Shown here: in pieces, positions 1-13,100 of the stretch
Layout of the letters: each line of letters opens with the position of its first letter
Position numbering within the stretch: position 1 is the first letter of the stretch
NCBI RefSeq assembly: GCF_965363235.1
Contig: NC_134842.1
Location: forward strand, 3,933,112-3,997,111
Length of the DNA: 64,000 nt
Direction: 5' to 3'
Source: Mytilus galloprovincialis
Taxonomy: Eukaryota > Mollusca > Bivalvia > Mytilida > Mytilidae
Made by a program: the position numbers and the translations under genes
The notes under the pieces: generated by a model
What the model was told of the DNA's origin: nothing
The model's input: the letters and a program-made list of their open reading frames with translations, nothing else
Databases searched by the model: none

Positions 1-59
1 AGTTTGATACAATGTTAACATGGTTAGGTTTGTTTCTCAGTTTATACTTCCTAATAAAA

Positions 60-145
60 TTGACACTGGAAATGGGGAATGTGCCAAAAAAGACAACAAC
101 CCAACTTCAGAGCAGACAATAGCTGAAGGTCATCAATGTTTCTCA
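60..145 (+). repeat. Fragment of a dispersed mussel SINE-like repeat
   Basis: The stretch 'aatggggaatgtgcc' followed by 'gacaacaaccc' and 'gctgaaggtcatcaatg' resembles a dispersed repeat I recall from mussel genomes. It is short and lacks defined ends, so only a relic can be claimed. Confidence 0.4.
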
Positions 146-1324
146 TAAGCTATAAGCTACATTGTACATGTATAGGATCACTACTTTTGGCATAATTATG
201 GAATAAATGTAAGTTGTACATGTTTGACATCTTTGAATGGCTTATTTCATCTGACAATGACACCATTTTCATGGTTTTTATGTTTAGTCTTTTTCTGTTT
301 CTATGGTTACTATAACCGTTTAACCATAAATTTGGGGTATGGAAGAACTGTGAAATTCAAAAATTCATGAAATTCATGAAATTATCTGTCATATATCTGT
401 CTGGCATGGTTATTTTGACTGGACTTCATTTTAATGGATTATTGATAATGTAAAGTTTATGTGATACTTATAGACTAGTAAAATCTTCTTATTACAGAAT
501 TTCAATAAAAAGATCATGAATAAGGCCACATTTAAAAGAATGTCTGTTTCCCATCCCAGGGGGCATATTTTTTACCTGGGTGTGGGGAGGGGAAACAAAC
601 AATTTTTATTTTGGCCTAAGGAGATATGGTGAGACGACTATCAACCATTTAAACCATGTAGACCAAGTGATTTACTTGTTAGTTACTATATAATAGGTCA
701 CTGCACACCCTTCAACAATGACCAAAAACTAAAACTTTATAATGAGCACCCTATAAAAGGTTCAGCCTGTAATGAGGCATCTGACACAGTTAATGTAAAA
801 TATTCAGACGAGAAACCCAACAGTGATGACAATTTGATTTATTATACCATACCCTCCCCCCCTCCCTTGGAGTTAAATGTCTAATCCCTTAGTGTACTGA
901 TATGAATAGTATTTTACTGGAAATGTTTCGGAAAATAGATATTGATGCTAACGTAAATATTTTATCCAATAAAAAGACAGGAAATAAGTCGGTGAACCAA
1001 AAAGTTCAAATCTAATTGAAAATTAAAGTGCCCATGAACTCACTGATCATGCACGAGTGATTCTATTCATAAAAAGTGTCCGTGTAACAATTAAGAAGAG
1101 TCTGTGTATCATCGAAAAAGAGTCTATGTAACACCCCTTAATGTACTGTTTTTCTATAGCTCTGCAAGGGGGGGGGGGGTCAAAGTCGTTCAAAGGTCAC
1201 TGTACGGCCTTTAACAATGAGCAAAATCCATACAGCATTCTAGTACGGCATACGTTTTACCTCAGCGAACTCACTGTCTTGGTGATGTATCAATCATTTG
1301 CTTCAGGTCGATCCATTTCGCATC

Positions 1325-1385
1325 TCGTCATGAATATGCGTGATATATTTGCCACTGGACATTAAGGGAGCAATCAATTTATCAG
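1325..1385 (+). repeat. Short dispersed repeat, 'tttgccactggac' family, copy 1
   Basis: It contains 'gatatatttgccactggac' followed by 'ttaa' and 'caatcaat'. The same block recurs near 4.78 and 13.06 kb in this window. It resembles a conserved SINE domain common in molluscs; the family name is uncertain. Confidence 0.55.
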
Positions 1386-2972
1386 TTTCATTTAGTGATG
1401 CATGCTAATTATATATAGTTCTCAAATGATAATTGTCTAAAACTGTTTCCATTTTTGTGTATTTTATTTTTTAGCGTAAATTTTAGAATTTCTTTCCGAA
1501 TCTTTCTCTTTGCAATTATTTGTTTGTAAACATTTAATAAAGTAGTCCATGTCAGGGGTTAGATTGTATACAGCCAATCTAGGACCAGGGCAGTAGAACA
1601 GAAAACAGTCTCCATTGTATACATACATATGCATTTATGTTGAAGCATAAAACAACGACATGTAGTTGAGCTCGTTTTGGTGAAACAATTACTGTCAAAT
1701 CTTTATATATATATATCTGGTAAAGTTGTCATAAAAGCAAAAACGGACGAAAAAGTTGGCAACAATTTATAATAAGCAGTGTATGTAAAGTGCGGATCCT
1801 AAAAGATCATTTTTACTGTATATGCCATAAATGTCTAATGTAGAATGATAAATAAACAGACGAACTTTTTTTAATTTTTGAAGAAAATGAAGAAAAATAG
1901 TTAAAATGTATATGTTCAGAAATACATAATACTAATAAAACAAAGTAAGAGATGCGAGCGGCATTTATCACGCCTAAAGCCATCCAACTGTGAAATATAT
2001 ACCAAAATAGGTGAATTTTTAGGACATTTCACGAACAGATCGTGCAGGTGCTTTATAACTAACAGGTGAGATGTTGTTGCAGTAAAAAATATTCATTTTA
2101 ATACAATTATTAAAGTTGTATAACGTAGAATATGTTTTGTCATTCAGTTTCTTCATATTTAACTAAATTCCACTATGATGATTTCGTAATGCTAGTCATG
2201 TTTACTGTCGAATAATGATACTATTCTTTCATTTTAACTGTGGAGCGAATCATTAGTATTGTATATATGCGGTGCATTTTCACTGTATAATTATTATTTT
2301 TTTTATCTATTACAGCTCATTTCTTTAAGCATGTAGAGCAAGACTTTAGTTGATTTGCTTGCTTTTTTTATTGGATAATCATTATGATAACACCCAATTT
2401 AATTCAAATATTAAAAATACAGGTTAAACTATGCCTATTCATATTGTTTAAAAATGTCAATCTTATTTACAAAGTTTGTATAAACAATTATACAAACAAA
2501 GCAAGCAAGCCAACCAAAGTTTTGCTTTACATGCATTAGGAAATTAGCTGTAAAGCCTTAATTTAGCCGACTTGCTCAAATAATAGATAAAGTAAGAGAA
2601 AGATTTGATAAAATTTAACTTACGGATAAAAGTTTGGTTTTAAAACACTCTACTAAATTCAATAGAAATAACATTCATTTCAAATGTATTCCATTTAGTT
2701 TCTTATAAAGCGTATAGAGATCTTTATCCTTATTTTTTTTATCCATTTCCATGACACTTCACCACTAATTACGTACATCTTGATACAGATTGCACCTTTG
2801 TTTTCCCGTTTAAAAGGTTTTACACTGGAGCCCTTTATAACTTGCTGTTCGGTATGAGCCAAGACTCCATGTTGAAGACCGAAGTTCCAAAGGGTCTAAA
2901 ATCAACAAAAATGAATTGTAGCATGCATTTCGTGTACAATAACCCAAATGTGCATGGTTTTACCTCTGTGGT

Positions 2973-3050
2973 AGTATCCATTCGCGGATCTAGAATTTTT
3001 CATAAGTAGGGGCCGCTGCTGTCACGCTCCAGTGATTCACTATATAAGTT
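2973..3050 (-). repeat. Partial copy of the 'cggatc' MITE found at 55.75 kb
   Basis: On the minus strand the segment with 'cactggagcg', 'ttatgaaaaattct' and 'agatccgcg' parallels the right half of the short TIR element at 55748-55891. The opposite end is missing, so this is a truncated copy. Confidence 0.45.
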
Positions 3051-4764
3051 AAAATCAAGGAGAAACGTAATCTGAAGAAGACAATATGACATTTTGAGAA
3101 TCGCTTTTGTTACAAGTTTGAAAAGCTATATATTTGATGAAGAATGAATGAGGAGTTTGTATTTCAATTGGAAAATACATGTATCATAAATCCTAAAGTC
3201 ATCAACTAAGTTTTTTTTTCATTAGTTGCAAGTGCATTTATCACATAATTCTACAATAAAAATTCCTCGCATCTTTGAAAATTCTACATTAATAATGACT
3301 GCACTAACAGTGATAATTCATCGCATCTATAGTTAAAATGGATCGCTTTCAATAATCGATATGCTATATTATGATGCTTTTATAACACTTATTTGAAGTT
3401 TAATGCTATGTTTGTATATTATAAAGACATATCACAATGAAAATATGTTAAAACTTAACTTAAAATCCTTTAACTTGATATTTTCAAAACGTAAACAAAT
3501 ACAGTTTTCCCATGATCCTTTATTCTACAATAGACCTACCCGCATATAACAGTAAAAATGTACTAGCTGGATTCGCACTTTATATACACTGATAAGACTA
3601 AACTTATTTTGGCCGTTTCGTTTCTTCTAAAGTGTTAAATTCAACCATGCGACTGGCTTACTTGGAGATTCAGGTGACCTTTTTCGTTTTTTAGAAATTT
3701 CAATCAAAGTTCGTATATCCCTTCAACGATTTATTCAATTTTTTTAACGTATAGATAGCGCGAAACTCTCACTACACCATGCATAGACTATTTTTTTTCG
3801 ACCAAATGCGGCTGCTTATTTATACAACCGAACAACCAAACGTCCGCACCCAATTTTAGCAAAGATATACTGTCGAACGGGAGATGTGAATATTTCTATA
3901 CCCAATCAATCATTTGGTTTTGAAAACAATTTTAAAGGTATACATTAATACGACTTCAACCCAACGACACATATCAATCAAAACATTAAGAGTCAACACA
4001 CAGATTTTTGTTATAGAAAGAAACCTATACAGAATAAAAAGCCTAAACCGCAACAAGACTAAATAATACGGGAGCAGTGATTTTTTTTAGACAAAAATGC
4101 AAGTGTTCCGTAGAAATATTTCACGTACCATTTTTTTTTATTTCGATCGTTGAAAATTATAGCAGGTGTGATATAAATCAGTAGATTTAGGACAAAACTA
4201 TAATATGGAAATATAATATGAAAATTAAGCCTGCTTTGTACTAGACTGACACACTGAGATGGATTTTTAACGTGTAAGTTCACAAGCTAACAGTTCGAAA
4301 GAAAGAAAAAAACTCTTTGTTAGACCCGTTTGGGATTCGGACTAAAGTCCTCTCGCTGTCGAGGTGAACTTATTCTCACGAGACCAACCAGGAGAGAGGT
4401 CGCATAGTCATACCAAAAACTCGAGCATAATAAACAATACAGTTTAACAGAATTATCACCGTTACTAATGCGATTTTAAATTCATGATCTTATCTAAATT
4501 AGATACCGTTATGTGATGTTGGTATCTACACGTATGAATAGAGATGGCCGACATCAGAGTAGATTGAGAGGACCATCGCTCTCTGCAAATTGAAAACTCT
4601 TCCTCAATGATGTTAGTGGTCCCACTGTAGCGAGCTGTTGCAAGGCTAAATTTCTATCCTTATTTAATCTTCTCTCATTATTCAGTGGTATTTCAAGTTT
4701 ACTTTTAATCTTATTGTCGAACGACTATTTGAAGTGCTTCCTATTATATTTAAAACTTGTGTTC

Positions 4765-4830
4765 TCGTTATGAACACGAATGAAATATTTGCCACTGGAG
4801 GTGACTGAGGCCAACAACAATGAATCACCA
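4765..4830 (+). repeat. Short dispersed repeat, 'tttgccactggac' family, copy 2
   Basis: 'gaaatatttgccactgga' followed by 'caacaacaatgaatcacc' matches the copies at 1.33 and 13.05 kb. Confidence 0.5.
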
Positions 4831-5099
4831 TCACTAAAATATAAGTATTTGTTCTCACAAAATACTTTGTAATTAATTAGAAGAATGATGACAATTTCTC
4901 ATCTATTCACGTTTTGATCGAGCCGCTTCAACCTCAAATCTTGCTGCAATTGTTTTTCATTTAGGCTATACTAGTATCAAATACTATTGTATTCATTGAA
5001 GTTTACATGCGTAGTTTTTTTTATTCAAAAGAATAAATTAATATTTATAAATAAATTGGACTGAACAAACAACACTAATTATTTCGCATTTGCATGTAA

Positions 5100-5365
5100 C
5101 GCAGTTTAGAAAAATAAAAGATTGGATTTTTTTTTAGATAAGCACACATGCAACGCATCCCCACTTAGGAGTCCTCCAAAAGTGTAAAATTTACCTGTAA
5201 GGGAACATGTATGTCTGGTGTATGTATATCACTCGTTCCATCTACAATATACGGAAATGACACGACCGGGTATTGTAAAGCTTTGAGGGACTTTTAATGT
5301 CAAATTCATATCCCTGGGCGAAGAAATTACCAAGTTTGGAAAACACCGTGTGTACACTGACTTAT
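5100..5365. repeat. Arm 1 of an inverted duplication (uninterrupted copy)
   Basis: About 265 bp whose reverse complement recurs at 7530-8565. Shared blocks include 'aagaaattacc', 'ccctgggcg', 'catctacaatatacgg', 'gtcctccaaaa' and 'ccaatcttttattt' in matching order. This arm has no insert and shows the pre-insertion state of the TIR element in arm 2. Confidence 0.75.
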
Positions 5366-7529
5366 AAAAGTGTTTATGTCTTTCATGCTGTCTAGTCTGA
5401 GAATAAAAGTTTGAGCAGTTTTTGAAGGTAAAAAATAAAGGTTTAATATTATTGCAAAAGTCGGTGAATAATTGAAAATAGGGCGTTCCGGAAAACACAA
5501 GTCGCTATATTAAATGCTTGTAAATCTCTGTTACATGTGGTGCGCTTCTATTTAAATACCTTTCTGTTAATTAAGAAAGTGTAAAAACAGTTATTGAAAT
5601 CCGGCTGAAAAAAGGGAAAACAAATAGTGACTATCTAACTTATTTTTCAAATATCGAATACACAAATAAATCTCTAACCATCCACGCTTACAATTTGTTT
5701 TTACTGACAGGTGTCTGCTGGCATTCGATTGGATATCAGTTTTATGTAGGCGTAACAATTCATCCCATTTATCCAATCAGCTGTCTTGTGTGCGATCTCA
5801 TACGGTATACGTAGTCTAGTTTTTTATAATGATAGCGATAAAAATTATTCGTGCAGAATATACATACACTATAAAACAAAAATATCTTGTCCAAAAATGA
5901 CTTACAAGACACCATATTAACCAAATAACTATTTAAAAACTAAGACAGCATACATATAAAATATTATCATTCATAACAATTACTATTTAAAAGGGAAATA
6001 TTATACCAGAGACATATAATACTATTAGTATCATGGTCCCAGCATTTTAACAAATTTATCAAAACAGGACGTTGTTGCAATGGTGTGACTGGGACTTTAC
6101 GGTGCGTCTTAAAATAACCTAGGCCGCCTCGGTGCACTATAAGCTCTCGAAACTGCACTAAGACCACGATGGAACACTATAGCGAACTTTCTATACTAAT
6201 GAAATGTCCATGTGTGAAAAAAAGATCTTACTATACACTGTACGGACATTTAGACTTATTCACTAGCTGTGATATACAGTAGAAGATTTAGCAAGGATAG
6301 CAAGGATACAAAAATTACGATATTAATAACGCTAAAAATTAAAAGGAAAGTGTACGCTATGTCGCCCGGAATCCGACACTGTCAGACCTAGCAAATTACG
6401 ACATAATTAAACCATTAGCAACTTTGTAAAAAAATATATAGAAAAAATGTCTTTTCTTTTCCTTAACCTGGGAATATTATGATAATCAGATAAAGGTCAT
6501 GTCTGTCAAAAAACGTATTTTACGAAATAATTGAAATCGGATTTAGATTAGATTTGTGATCGTTGGAATTTAAATAATCTATCTCTTTATAATTAACGGA
6601 ACACATACTATAGGAGATGTGGGATATGTTTCAATTTGACAGCAACCAAACGACAAAAAATCATAAATGAATCAAGAGCGCATGTTTAGTCTTCAACAAG
6701 AAACAGGTGTCTACACAAAAGGTCTGACAGCGTGAAAGACCAAAACCACACTATTATAAGTCATGGTATTCGAAAGCAGGAGATTAGTACTCTATAAGAC
6801 AAAACTGCAATCACGTTTACCAAATACTTAACCAACGCACCACAAACTAATGCCTGCACCAAGTTAACGTATAATTGTGATATGAAGAGATGGCAGATAC
6901 CCACAACCAACTTGGAACCACCACCAGACAGAAGGACAAATAAGCATTTAGAGGGCTGGCACCCCATATGGAATTTACTGACCCCATATATACCGTATTA
7001 GGTCACTAACACACTGTGTAACTAATAATATTCAGTATGGTGATGCAGCATCTTACATCCTCTAACTTGGAAACTAAATGAACATTGAACATTCATATGT
7101 GTATATCAGTGCCTTGTACTTGTATGATATTTGTCTTTATTTATTCATTAAAATATAAATCTCTAATAAGACTTTATTTACAAAATATAACACATGAGTA
7201 AAAAAAAAACACTTTCAGAAAAAAAAGAGTAACTATAAAAAGTGCGACCCCAAAAATTAAAAAAAATATCTTTCCTTTAAAAAGTATTTCATGGTAGAAT
7301 TTGACATCAAAATGGGTTAAAATAACAAATATCAACTTATTGCAATACTAACAAAACTTAACTTAATTACATTGTTTACAGAAGCTCCCATTTCACCTTA
7401 GTTAATTCTTGTGTACCTAAAAATTTGTACTAAGGCAATATAATAAATATTTATTATTTTTTTTACTAAGGCAAACTGGGATTAATTATATATATATATA
7501 TTTTGACAGCTAAGGCGAAATGAGAATAA
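5366..7529. other. Spacer between the inverted arms; no gene recognised
   Basis: Only short frames are present, none with recognisable domains. At about 6613-6660 a minus-strand SINE-tail-like segment is faintly visible. The rest is unique-looking AT-rich DNA. Confidence 0.55.
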
Positions 7530-8565
7530 GCCGTTCACACAGTGTTTTCACAAACCGGTAATTTCTTCGCCCAGGGATATGAATTTGACATTAAAAGTCC
7601 CTCAATAGCTTTACAATACCTGGCCGTGTCATTGCCGTATATTGTAGATGGAACGTGTAATATATGTTCCAGACCGTATGAGTATTTGGGCCGTACGCGT
7701 ACGGTCTGGACCGTATGCGTACTTTTTCAAAATACTCATACGGTCGGACAGTACGCGTACGGTCTGACTAATATTAAGAAGTTGTCAAAGTTAATTAGAT
7801 CCATATAACTTAACTCTCAAATAGATATAAAAAAGTTTAATTTGATAATTGAAAAAAACAACTATATATTTTAATGATTTAAAAAATTCACGCTAATTGA
7901 ATCTGTTAATCTCTTGTATTTTAAAACATGTCGATCACTCAGTAAAATAATTGAATTATGATCACTAAAATTGAAAATATCGGAAGTAAATATAATGTGG
8001 GAGGACAATTGTTTTAGAATATTTAGCAACTTTACCAAAAAATATTTTTGCTAAGGAACATACAGAACTGCAAAAATGTAAATGTAAAAAAATTTAGTAC
8101 GTTACTTGTGGTAGCAAGTGTAACATTGGTTGAGAGTACCAAAATTAGGATTAAGATATACAATTAAACAAATATTTTATTTCAATTGTTCATTTGTTCA
8201 TTTTATCCGTGTAATTGTAATAATATTAAATTAGTAAATCTGAAAATAAAGATTGTGATTAATGTTAATTTTTTGAAATTTAACCCATATGATCTAATAA
8301 CATGTATGGTCAGCTCGTACTGGACCATACGCGTATACTCATACGGTCCGACCGTACGCGTATGGTCGGACCGTACGAGTATACGTATACTGTCCGGACC
8401 GTGCGCGTACGGTCCAAATACTCATATGGTCTGGAACATATACACAATGAATTTCATACACCAGATATACAAATACATGTGAATTTTACCTTTTTGGAGG
8501 ACTCCGAAGAGGTGGTGCATTGCATGTGCGCTAAGTTTGAAAAAAAATCCAATCTTTTATTTGGG
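7530..8565. repeat. Arm 2 of the inverted duplication, split by a TIR element
   Basis: 7530-7660 and about 8443-8565 together match the reverse complement of arm 1 at 5100-5365. The middle (7665-8438) is a transposon insertion. A small extra segment (about 12 bp) follows the insertion. Sequence identity looks moderate to high, which suggests a fairly old inverted segmental duplication or two copies of a dispersed repeat. Confidence 0.7.
7665..8438. mobile_element. 774-bp non-autonomous DNA transposon with TIRs and a TATA target duplication
   Basis: The left end TGTTCCAGACCGTATGAGTA and the right end (reverse complement TGTTCCAGACCATATGAGTA) are inverted repeats, and related subterminal sequence extends roughly 100 bp inward. 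Both ends carry several near-palindromic blocks such as 'ccgtacgcgtacggtc'. TATA flanks both ends (7661-7664 and 8439-8442), while the paralogous empty site near 5230 has one TATA, consistent with a 4-bp target duplication. The interior encodes no recognisable transposase. Superfamily unassigned. Confidence 0.8.
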
Positions 8566-10590
8566 GTACGTCTGAATACCGCTAATGACCTCCTGAGTGC
8601 ACTTAGGACATACAATGTGCACTCAGGATCCTTCATATTCATCGTATTTGCAGGATGGATGCATATATTCGTTACACGCTGCTTATCTAAGAGTTAAATT
8701 TTGGTAGAATTTGAAATCGAACTAAGATAGATTTGTTAATTCTTTTGAAAAAATGACACCAATTACTGAGTGAATTATCCAACCAAGCAGGAAAGTCCCT
8801 GAATCAACAAAATTGATCGGATTATCTTATTTTTGTTTATGAATTGTGTTGTTAGTACTGGTCCGGGAACACAATGATCCCCCTTCAATTTTCGTTGTCA
8901 ATTTTTGTCACAAATATAGTTCCCTTTAATTTCAGTATATTTTTTCTAAAAAATTTTTTTGCCTTTCCTTTGAATTTTTCCCCATTTTTTGCTATAATGT
9001 GAATGTAAGGTCATCTAAGAGAATTTCTGTAAAATTTCTTTTTGATATTTTGAGCAGAAATGAGTGATTTGGTTAGGTAAACATAGGTGGGATTTCCCCT
9101 TTTCGGAAGCTCTCTGGCTTAACCCATACTGGTGTCCTTGTGTTTAGAATTAGAATTTAAAATATTTATAAGACAGATCAGTATCTAAAAAAGAACACTT
9201 TAATGAACGAATGAACTTTATTACCTTAAAACTACATTTCATAGTAACAGAGAAAATATATATTTACAATTATTAATACCATGCACATTGGTTGAAAAAA
9301 AACCTTGATTTAACTTGCATGTAGCTTGCAGGACCGATTTACCTGTAACATTTGTAGAAATTTAGATTATTTTTATGTAAGATGACCGATAGTGCTGTCT
9401 CAATTCAGAGTTTGAACTTTAAAAAACATGATTAAGTGTGTATTAATATAGTACATAATAGTATAGAATGTGAAAGCGATTCCTTTGATATAAAATTTGC
9501 AGCAATATTCCAGTATAAAATGTCTGTCTATCTGTAGCTACATCCAACACTTAACATGTCATGATATAATGATATTCGTCACAGATATCTCTTGAGCCGC
9601 AGAAATGACAAAGTCTGTCTTGAAAGGGGTTAGTTATTATAACTTTATGAAGTTAATCTCTTTTCATGCTTTTGGAGAGTTGTCTCATTGGCAATCTATA
9701 CCACATCTCGATCTTTTTTTTATTTTTTTTATATATATAAAGTTAGACTTCAATGCCCCCCCCCCCCCCCCCATTTTTCTTGAAACTCCTCGTAGATTTA
9801 TAATAGATAGCTTACATATAACATATGTTTTGATAACTAATAATAAAGATCTTATTTTAGTTTAAAAACTTTACGAATGCCCAGCAAAGATTAAGCGTGT
9901 TGCATTCGAAGTGATCAGACTACCGCTAGGCCATTTCAACTCAAAATATATAAAATATCGTTGCATCGGTAAAACTTTGAATCATTTTTGACAAAACTAT
10001 TAGAATTTAAGACTGCTCTGCTTTTACAATAACTGTTTACTTGTTATCATTTCAATGAATATCGAGTAATATTTGTCGATGGACGGTTGTTGAGTTAATG
10101 CACGGTATTGTGATTTTTTTCACAATTGAATTTATAGAACCTTTTGTTAAGATTCATTGTCATATGTATCAAATCAAAATAGCTTTCTATTACAAGTTCC
10201 TTGGCTTTGCAACACCACTGCATGGTCATCCAATCAAAAAAGGAAAGTTATAATATTTATTTTATTAATAATATAATCTATTATTCGTAAGCAATACAAC
10301 TTACAGAAAATAATTATTACAAATATTCAATTACATCAGTGAAACATATTTACATTTAAACAATTAGTCAAATAATCATATAAGTAGGTATACCATTATA
10401 ACAGTACAGCAGAATAGGATCAAATGGATTTTTAGCATTAATGAATGAATTTAATTTCGTACCTTCTCAGTCAGAAATAAAAACTTCCCTTTAATTGGTT
10501 AGTTCCTTTACATTATGAACAGATACTGGTGAGAACCCAACCACTTTAAATGGGGGTCCCAACCGAGCATAAAAAAAGGGGCGAGTTCCA
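8566..10590. other. AT-rich intergenic DNA; no gene recognised
   Basis: No coding signal is supported. It contains a 17-C run (9756-9772), a SINE-like tail (listed separately) and many A/T runs. Confidence 0.5.
9640..9715 (+). repeat. SINE-like tail fragment
   Basis: 'gttgtctcattggcaatc' followed by 'taccacatct' and a T-rich tail is the 3' part of the repeat seen more fully at 11.7 and 43.7 kb. Confidence 0.55.
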
Positions 10591-10599
10591 ACTGTATAT

Positions 10600-10875
10600 A
10601 TATGCCCCCTTTCAAATGCATTGATCGTCTAAATGTTTAAGATTCGACGGTTTTCTCCAACAATGTGGTTTGATAAATTTCTTTCGAAGTTCATTATACT
10701 TTTCACATACTAAAATAAAATGTTATTCATCTTCAATTACTTGTTTATCACACCATATTACAAAATCTCGGATATCTCTCAATATTATAAAATCGACAAG
10801 TTTCTATATTCAAACAGTGAACAGACTGATTTATGCGGTATTTACAAATAAATGGTTTTATAAATATAATTTACA
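10600..10875 (-). mobile_element. Decayed LINE fragment, C-terminal end of ORF2
   Basis: Minus-strand translation gives YRINQSVHCLNIETCRFYNI, then ERYPRFCNMV, then (after decay) VIEDE and HFILVCEKYNELRKKFIKPH. This is the C-terminal pattern of many LINE ORF2 proteins downstream of the RT: an 'N-IE-GR' block, a cysteine pair, EDE-HF and a final Cys before a basic helix. Stops and frame changes show it is dead. The 5' parts are absent. The clade (CR1/jockey-like) is a guess. Confidence 0.65.
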
Positions 10876-10965
10876 GCATGATCTAAATAAAATTGTTGGT
10901 GTCAAATACATCTATGCAACATACATTTAAGCGAGTCTTCAAAAAAATAGTTCATTTCACCATTA

Positions 10966-10991
10966 AGGCAGCAACCATTTGATTTTCTTTG

Positions 10992-11023
<32 letters not shown>

Positions 11024-11250
11024 GCTATGGATTTTTTTCCAAACATTTTTTTTGGCGACAAATTTTTTTTCTTTCAATATTAGCATTACATATAGTGTCA
11101 GCTGAGGGTAAAACAAACATTTTTTTTTCTCAGGGTCAAAAACAAATGATTTTTTTTCCAAAACTCGAAACAAACTTTTTTTTCCAAAAAAAAAACATAG
11201 CCCCCCCCCCACCCCCTTTCCACCCCCAGAAAATCAAATGGTTGCTGCCT
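10966..11250. mobile_element. MITE with 22-bp TIRs and long G and C tracts
   Basis: AGGCAGCAACCATTTGATTT at the left end is inverted at the right end as AAATCAAATGGTTGCTGCCT. Flanks read TTA on the left and AAA on the right, so a TTAA-type target is possible but not exact. The interior has a 30-G run (10995-11024), long T runs and a C tract on the right side. There is no coding capacity. Confidence 0.8.
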
Positions 11251-11675
11251 AAAGCTACCGTTTAATCTATCTTTGAATTCAATTAAAAACAAGTTCACAT
11301 TTTTTTGTAACCCTAATGTAACCGTATGTTAAAGCGTTGTCATCCGTATCAATAAATTGTTTATCAAAATTGAAGTGCATGAGTATTATTAACGTCTGGG
11401 ATGAGTGTGAGATTTCTCTGTTGATGGGAATAAACAAAATTTAGCTGAATTTGTATTATTCAAATTAATGAAAAGGCAAGCTAGTGTGTGTTTAAAATGC
11501 ATGATATTGTTGGAATGGATTTATAACATTAAAAATGTGTGTAACCGATTTTAGGTTGACTTGGACTGCGAATTTGAAAATGATTTATTTGTGAAATCAC
11601 ATTCTTTAAGATGACATATTTTGTAAGTACGTTAACCTTTTATTCTAATTATAGTATCTTTGAAATGCATTTTAT

Positions 11676-11812
11676 AGCTGACTATGCGGTATGTGCTTTG
11701 CTCATTGTTGACGGCCGTACGGTGACATATAGTTGTTAATGTCTGTGTAATTTTGGTCTCTTGTGGACAGTTGTCTCATTCGCAATCATACCACATCTTC
11801 TCTTGTATATTT
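11676..11812 (+). repeat. SINE-like repeat
   Basis: It contains in order 'agctgactatgcggtatg', 'ctttgctcattgttga', 'ggccgtacggtgac', 'gttgttaatgtctgtg', 'gttgtctcatt' and 'caatcataccacatcttc'. The same ordered blocks occur at 43.7-43.9 kb, which shows a dispersed family. I recognise it as common in mussel DNA. Confidence 0.7.
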
Positions 11813-13044
11813 ATATAGCTGTTACTTACAACTGTCATGTGTACATGTTCCAGGCTCGTGCCGCTGAAAGAGGTCCCTTTTCAAGTTTGAAAATAGGGGA
11901 ATAGGTCGGGAAAACTATCAGAAATATATATGATAAAAAAAACAGTAAAGTTCCCACTACTTTTTTGGTAAACTTTCTTGCTATTCCCGAATGTGTTTTT
12001 GTGATTTATGCAATTTTATTCATGGACTAGGTAGCATAAAGAATTACATGTACTTTAAATGTATAAAATAAATTTTTTCTACAATGATATATAATTAGGA
12101 ATGGAAATTAAAAGCCTAATTCAAAAACATAAAAAGGATTTTTTTATTTGTATCTTTAAATATCCTCGAAAATGACTGCGTTTGAAAGCTTCTTTTAATA
12201 TAATTTACAAGTATATCGAAATGTGTTCATACCAATTGTCCCGCTTAATACCGAACCCGCGTAACCTTAAAAATTAAGACATTACACAATCAAAACATTA
12301 CAATTTTGTTTATTACAGATATTTTATCATATCCACGGTTGAATGCACAATATCCCCACCAAGAGAACCGTCTACTGTTAGAGGTGGGACGACAGCCTAA
12401 AACAATGTATTTGTTACATGTTATTGGTATTAAATTGTATATTTTGAAGATCATATTCCGTAATGTTATGCCCTGAATTCTATTCGATGTCTATAAAGCA
12501 AATAAAATCTATTTGTACTCGTAACAAAAAGGAGAAAAGATTGGGCTGCCTCTCTTCAATTTTGTCCAGTTACCAAAGTAAAATCAAAATTAAATTCTCC
12601 GACAATGCACATGTTGATATATTGTATATGTCATTCCAACACTTACACTTGTTCTTTTATTTGTGTGGCAAATTTAATGAGCATTTTAATTCAAAGCTTG
12701 GATTTGCATCCTTCATTCTCCAGTACGTTTGAATTTCTACATACATCACATGCAGTCAGTAATTAAAGTTGTGTGTTAAACGTCAATACGAAAGCAAACA
12801 ATCCATAGTAAAAAAAGATATTTAGAGAATACACCACAGTTATCGTAAATTATATAAACATATAAAAAAAATCATTTTTTTTTTTTTTTAAGACAAAAAA
12901 GAGAAAAGAACTGATAAGTGCGGGTAATCCATGCGCCTTGCCTCCTTTATGTTTCGATATCTTAAAAATTAATTATTCTTTTATCTATTATAACACGTGA
13001 AAACTACACCGGTGAGTTCCATACATGTCATAAACTTACAGCTG

Positions 13045-13100
13045 GTCCTGAACATGCATGAAGTATTTGCCACTGGACTTTAAACAACAATCAATCACAC
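13045..13100 (+). repeat. Short dispersed repeat, 'tttgccactggac' family, copy 3
   Basis: 'ggtcctgaacatgcatgaag' then 'tatttgccactggac' and 'ttaaacaacaatcaatca'. This is the best conserved of the three copies in the window. Confidence 0.6.

Larger units (their letters stand above)
146..5099. other. AT-rich intergenic DNA without a recognisable gene
   Basis: Open frames here are short (under 80 codons), low in complexity and match no family I know. I see only repeat relics. Parts of 690-770 and 1190-1240 resemble the reverse complement of the SINE-like family at 11.7 and 43.8 kb, and two further repeats are listed separately. I saw no splice-bounded exon or RNA gene, but distant non-coding genes could be missed. 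Confidence 0.6.

Noticed and set aside
4320-4400. tRNA-like segment ('gggattcgg', 'tctcgctgtcgagg')
   Set aside because: I could not fold a cloverleaf with consistent arms or find matching A and B boxes.
8302-8697. 131-codon frame
   Set aside because: It runs from inside the TIR transposon into the flanking duplicated DNA, has low complexity and matches no family.
10952-11298. Frames of 66-86 codons rich in Pro, Gly or Lys
   Set aside because: They are translations of the homopolymer tracts of a MITE.
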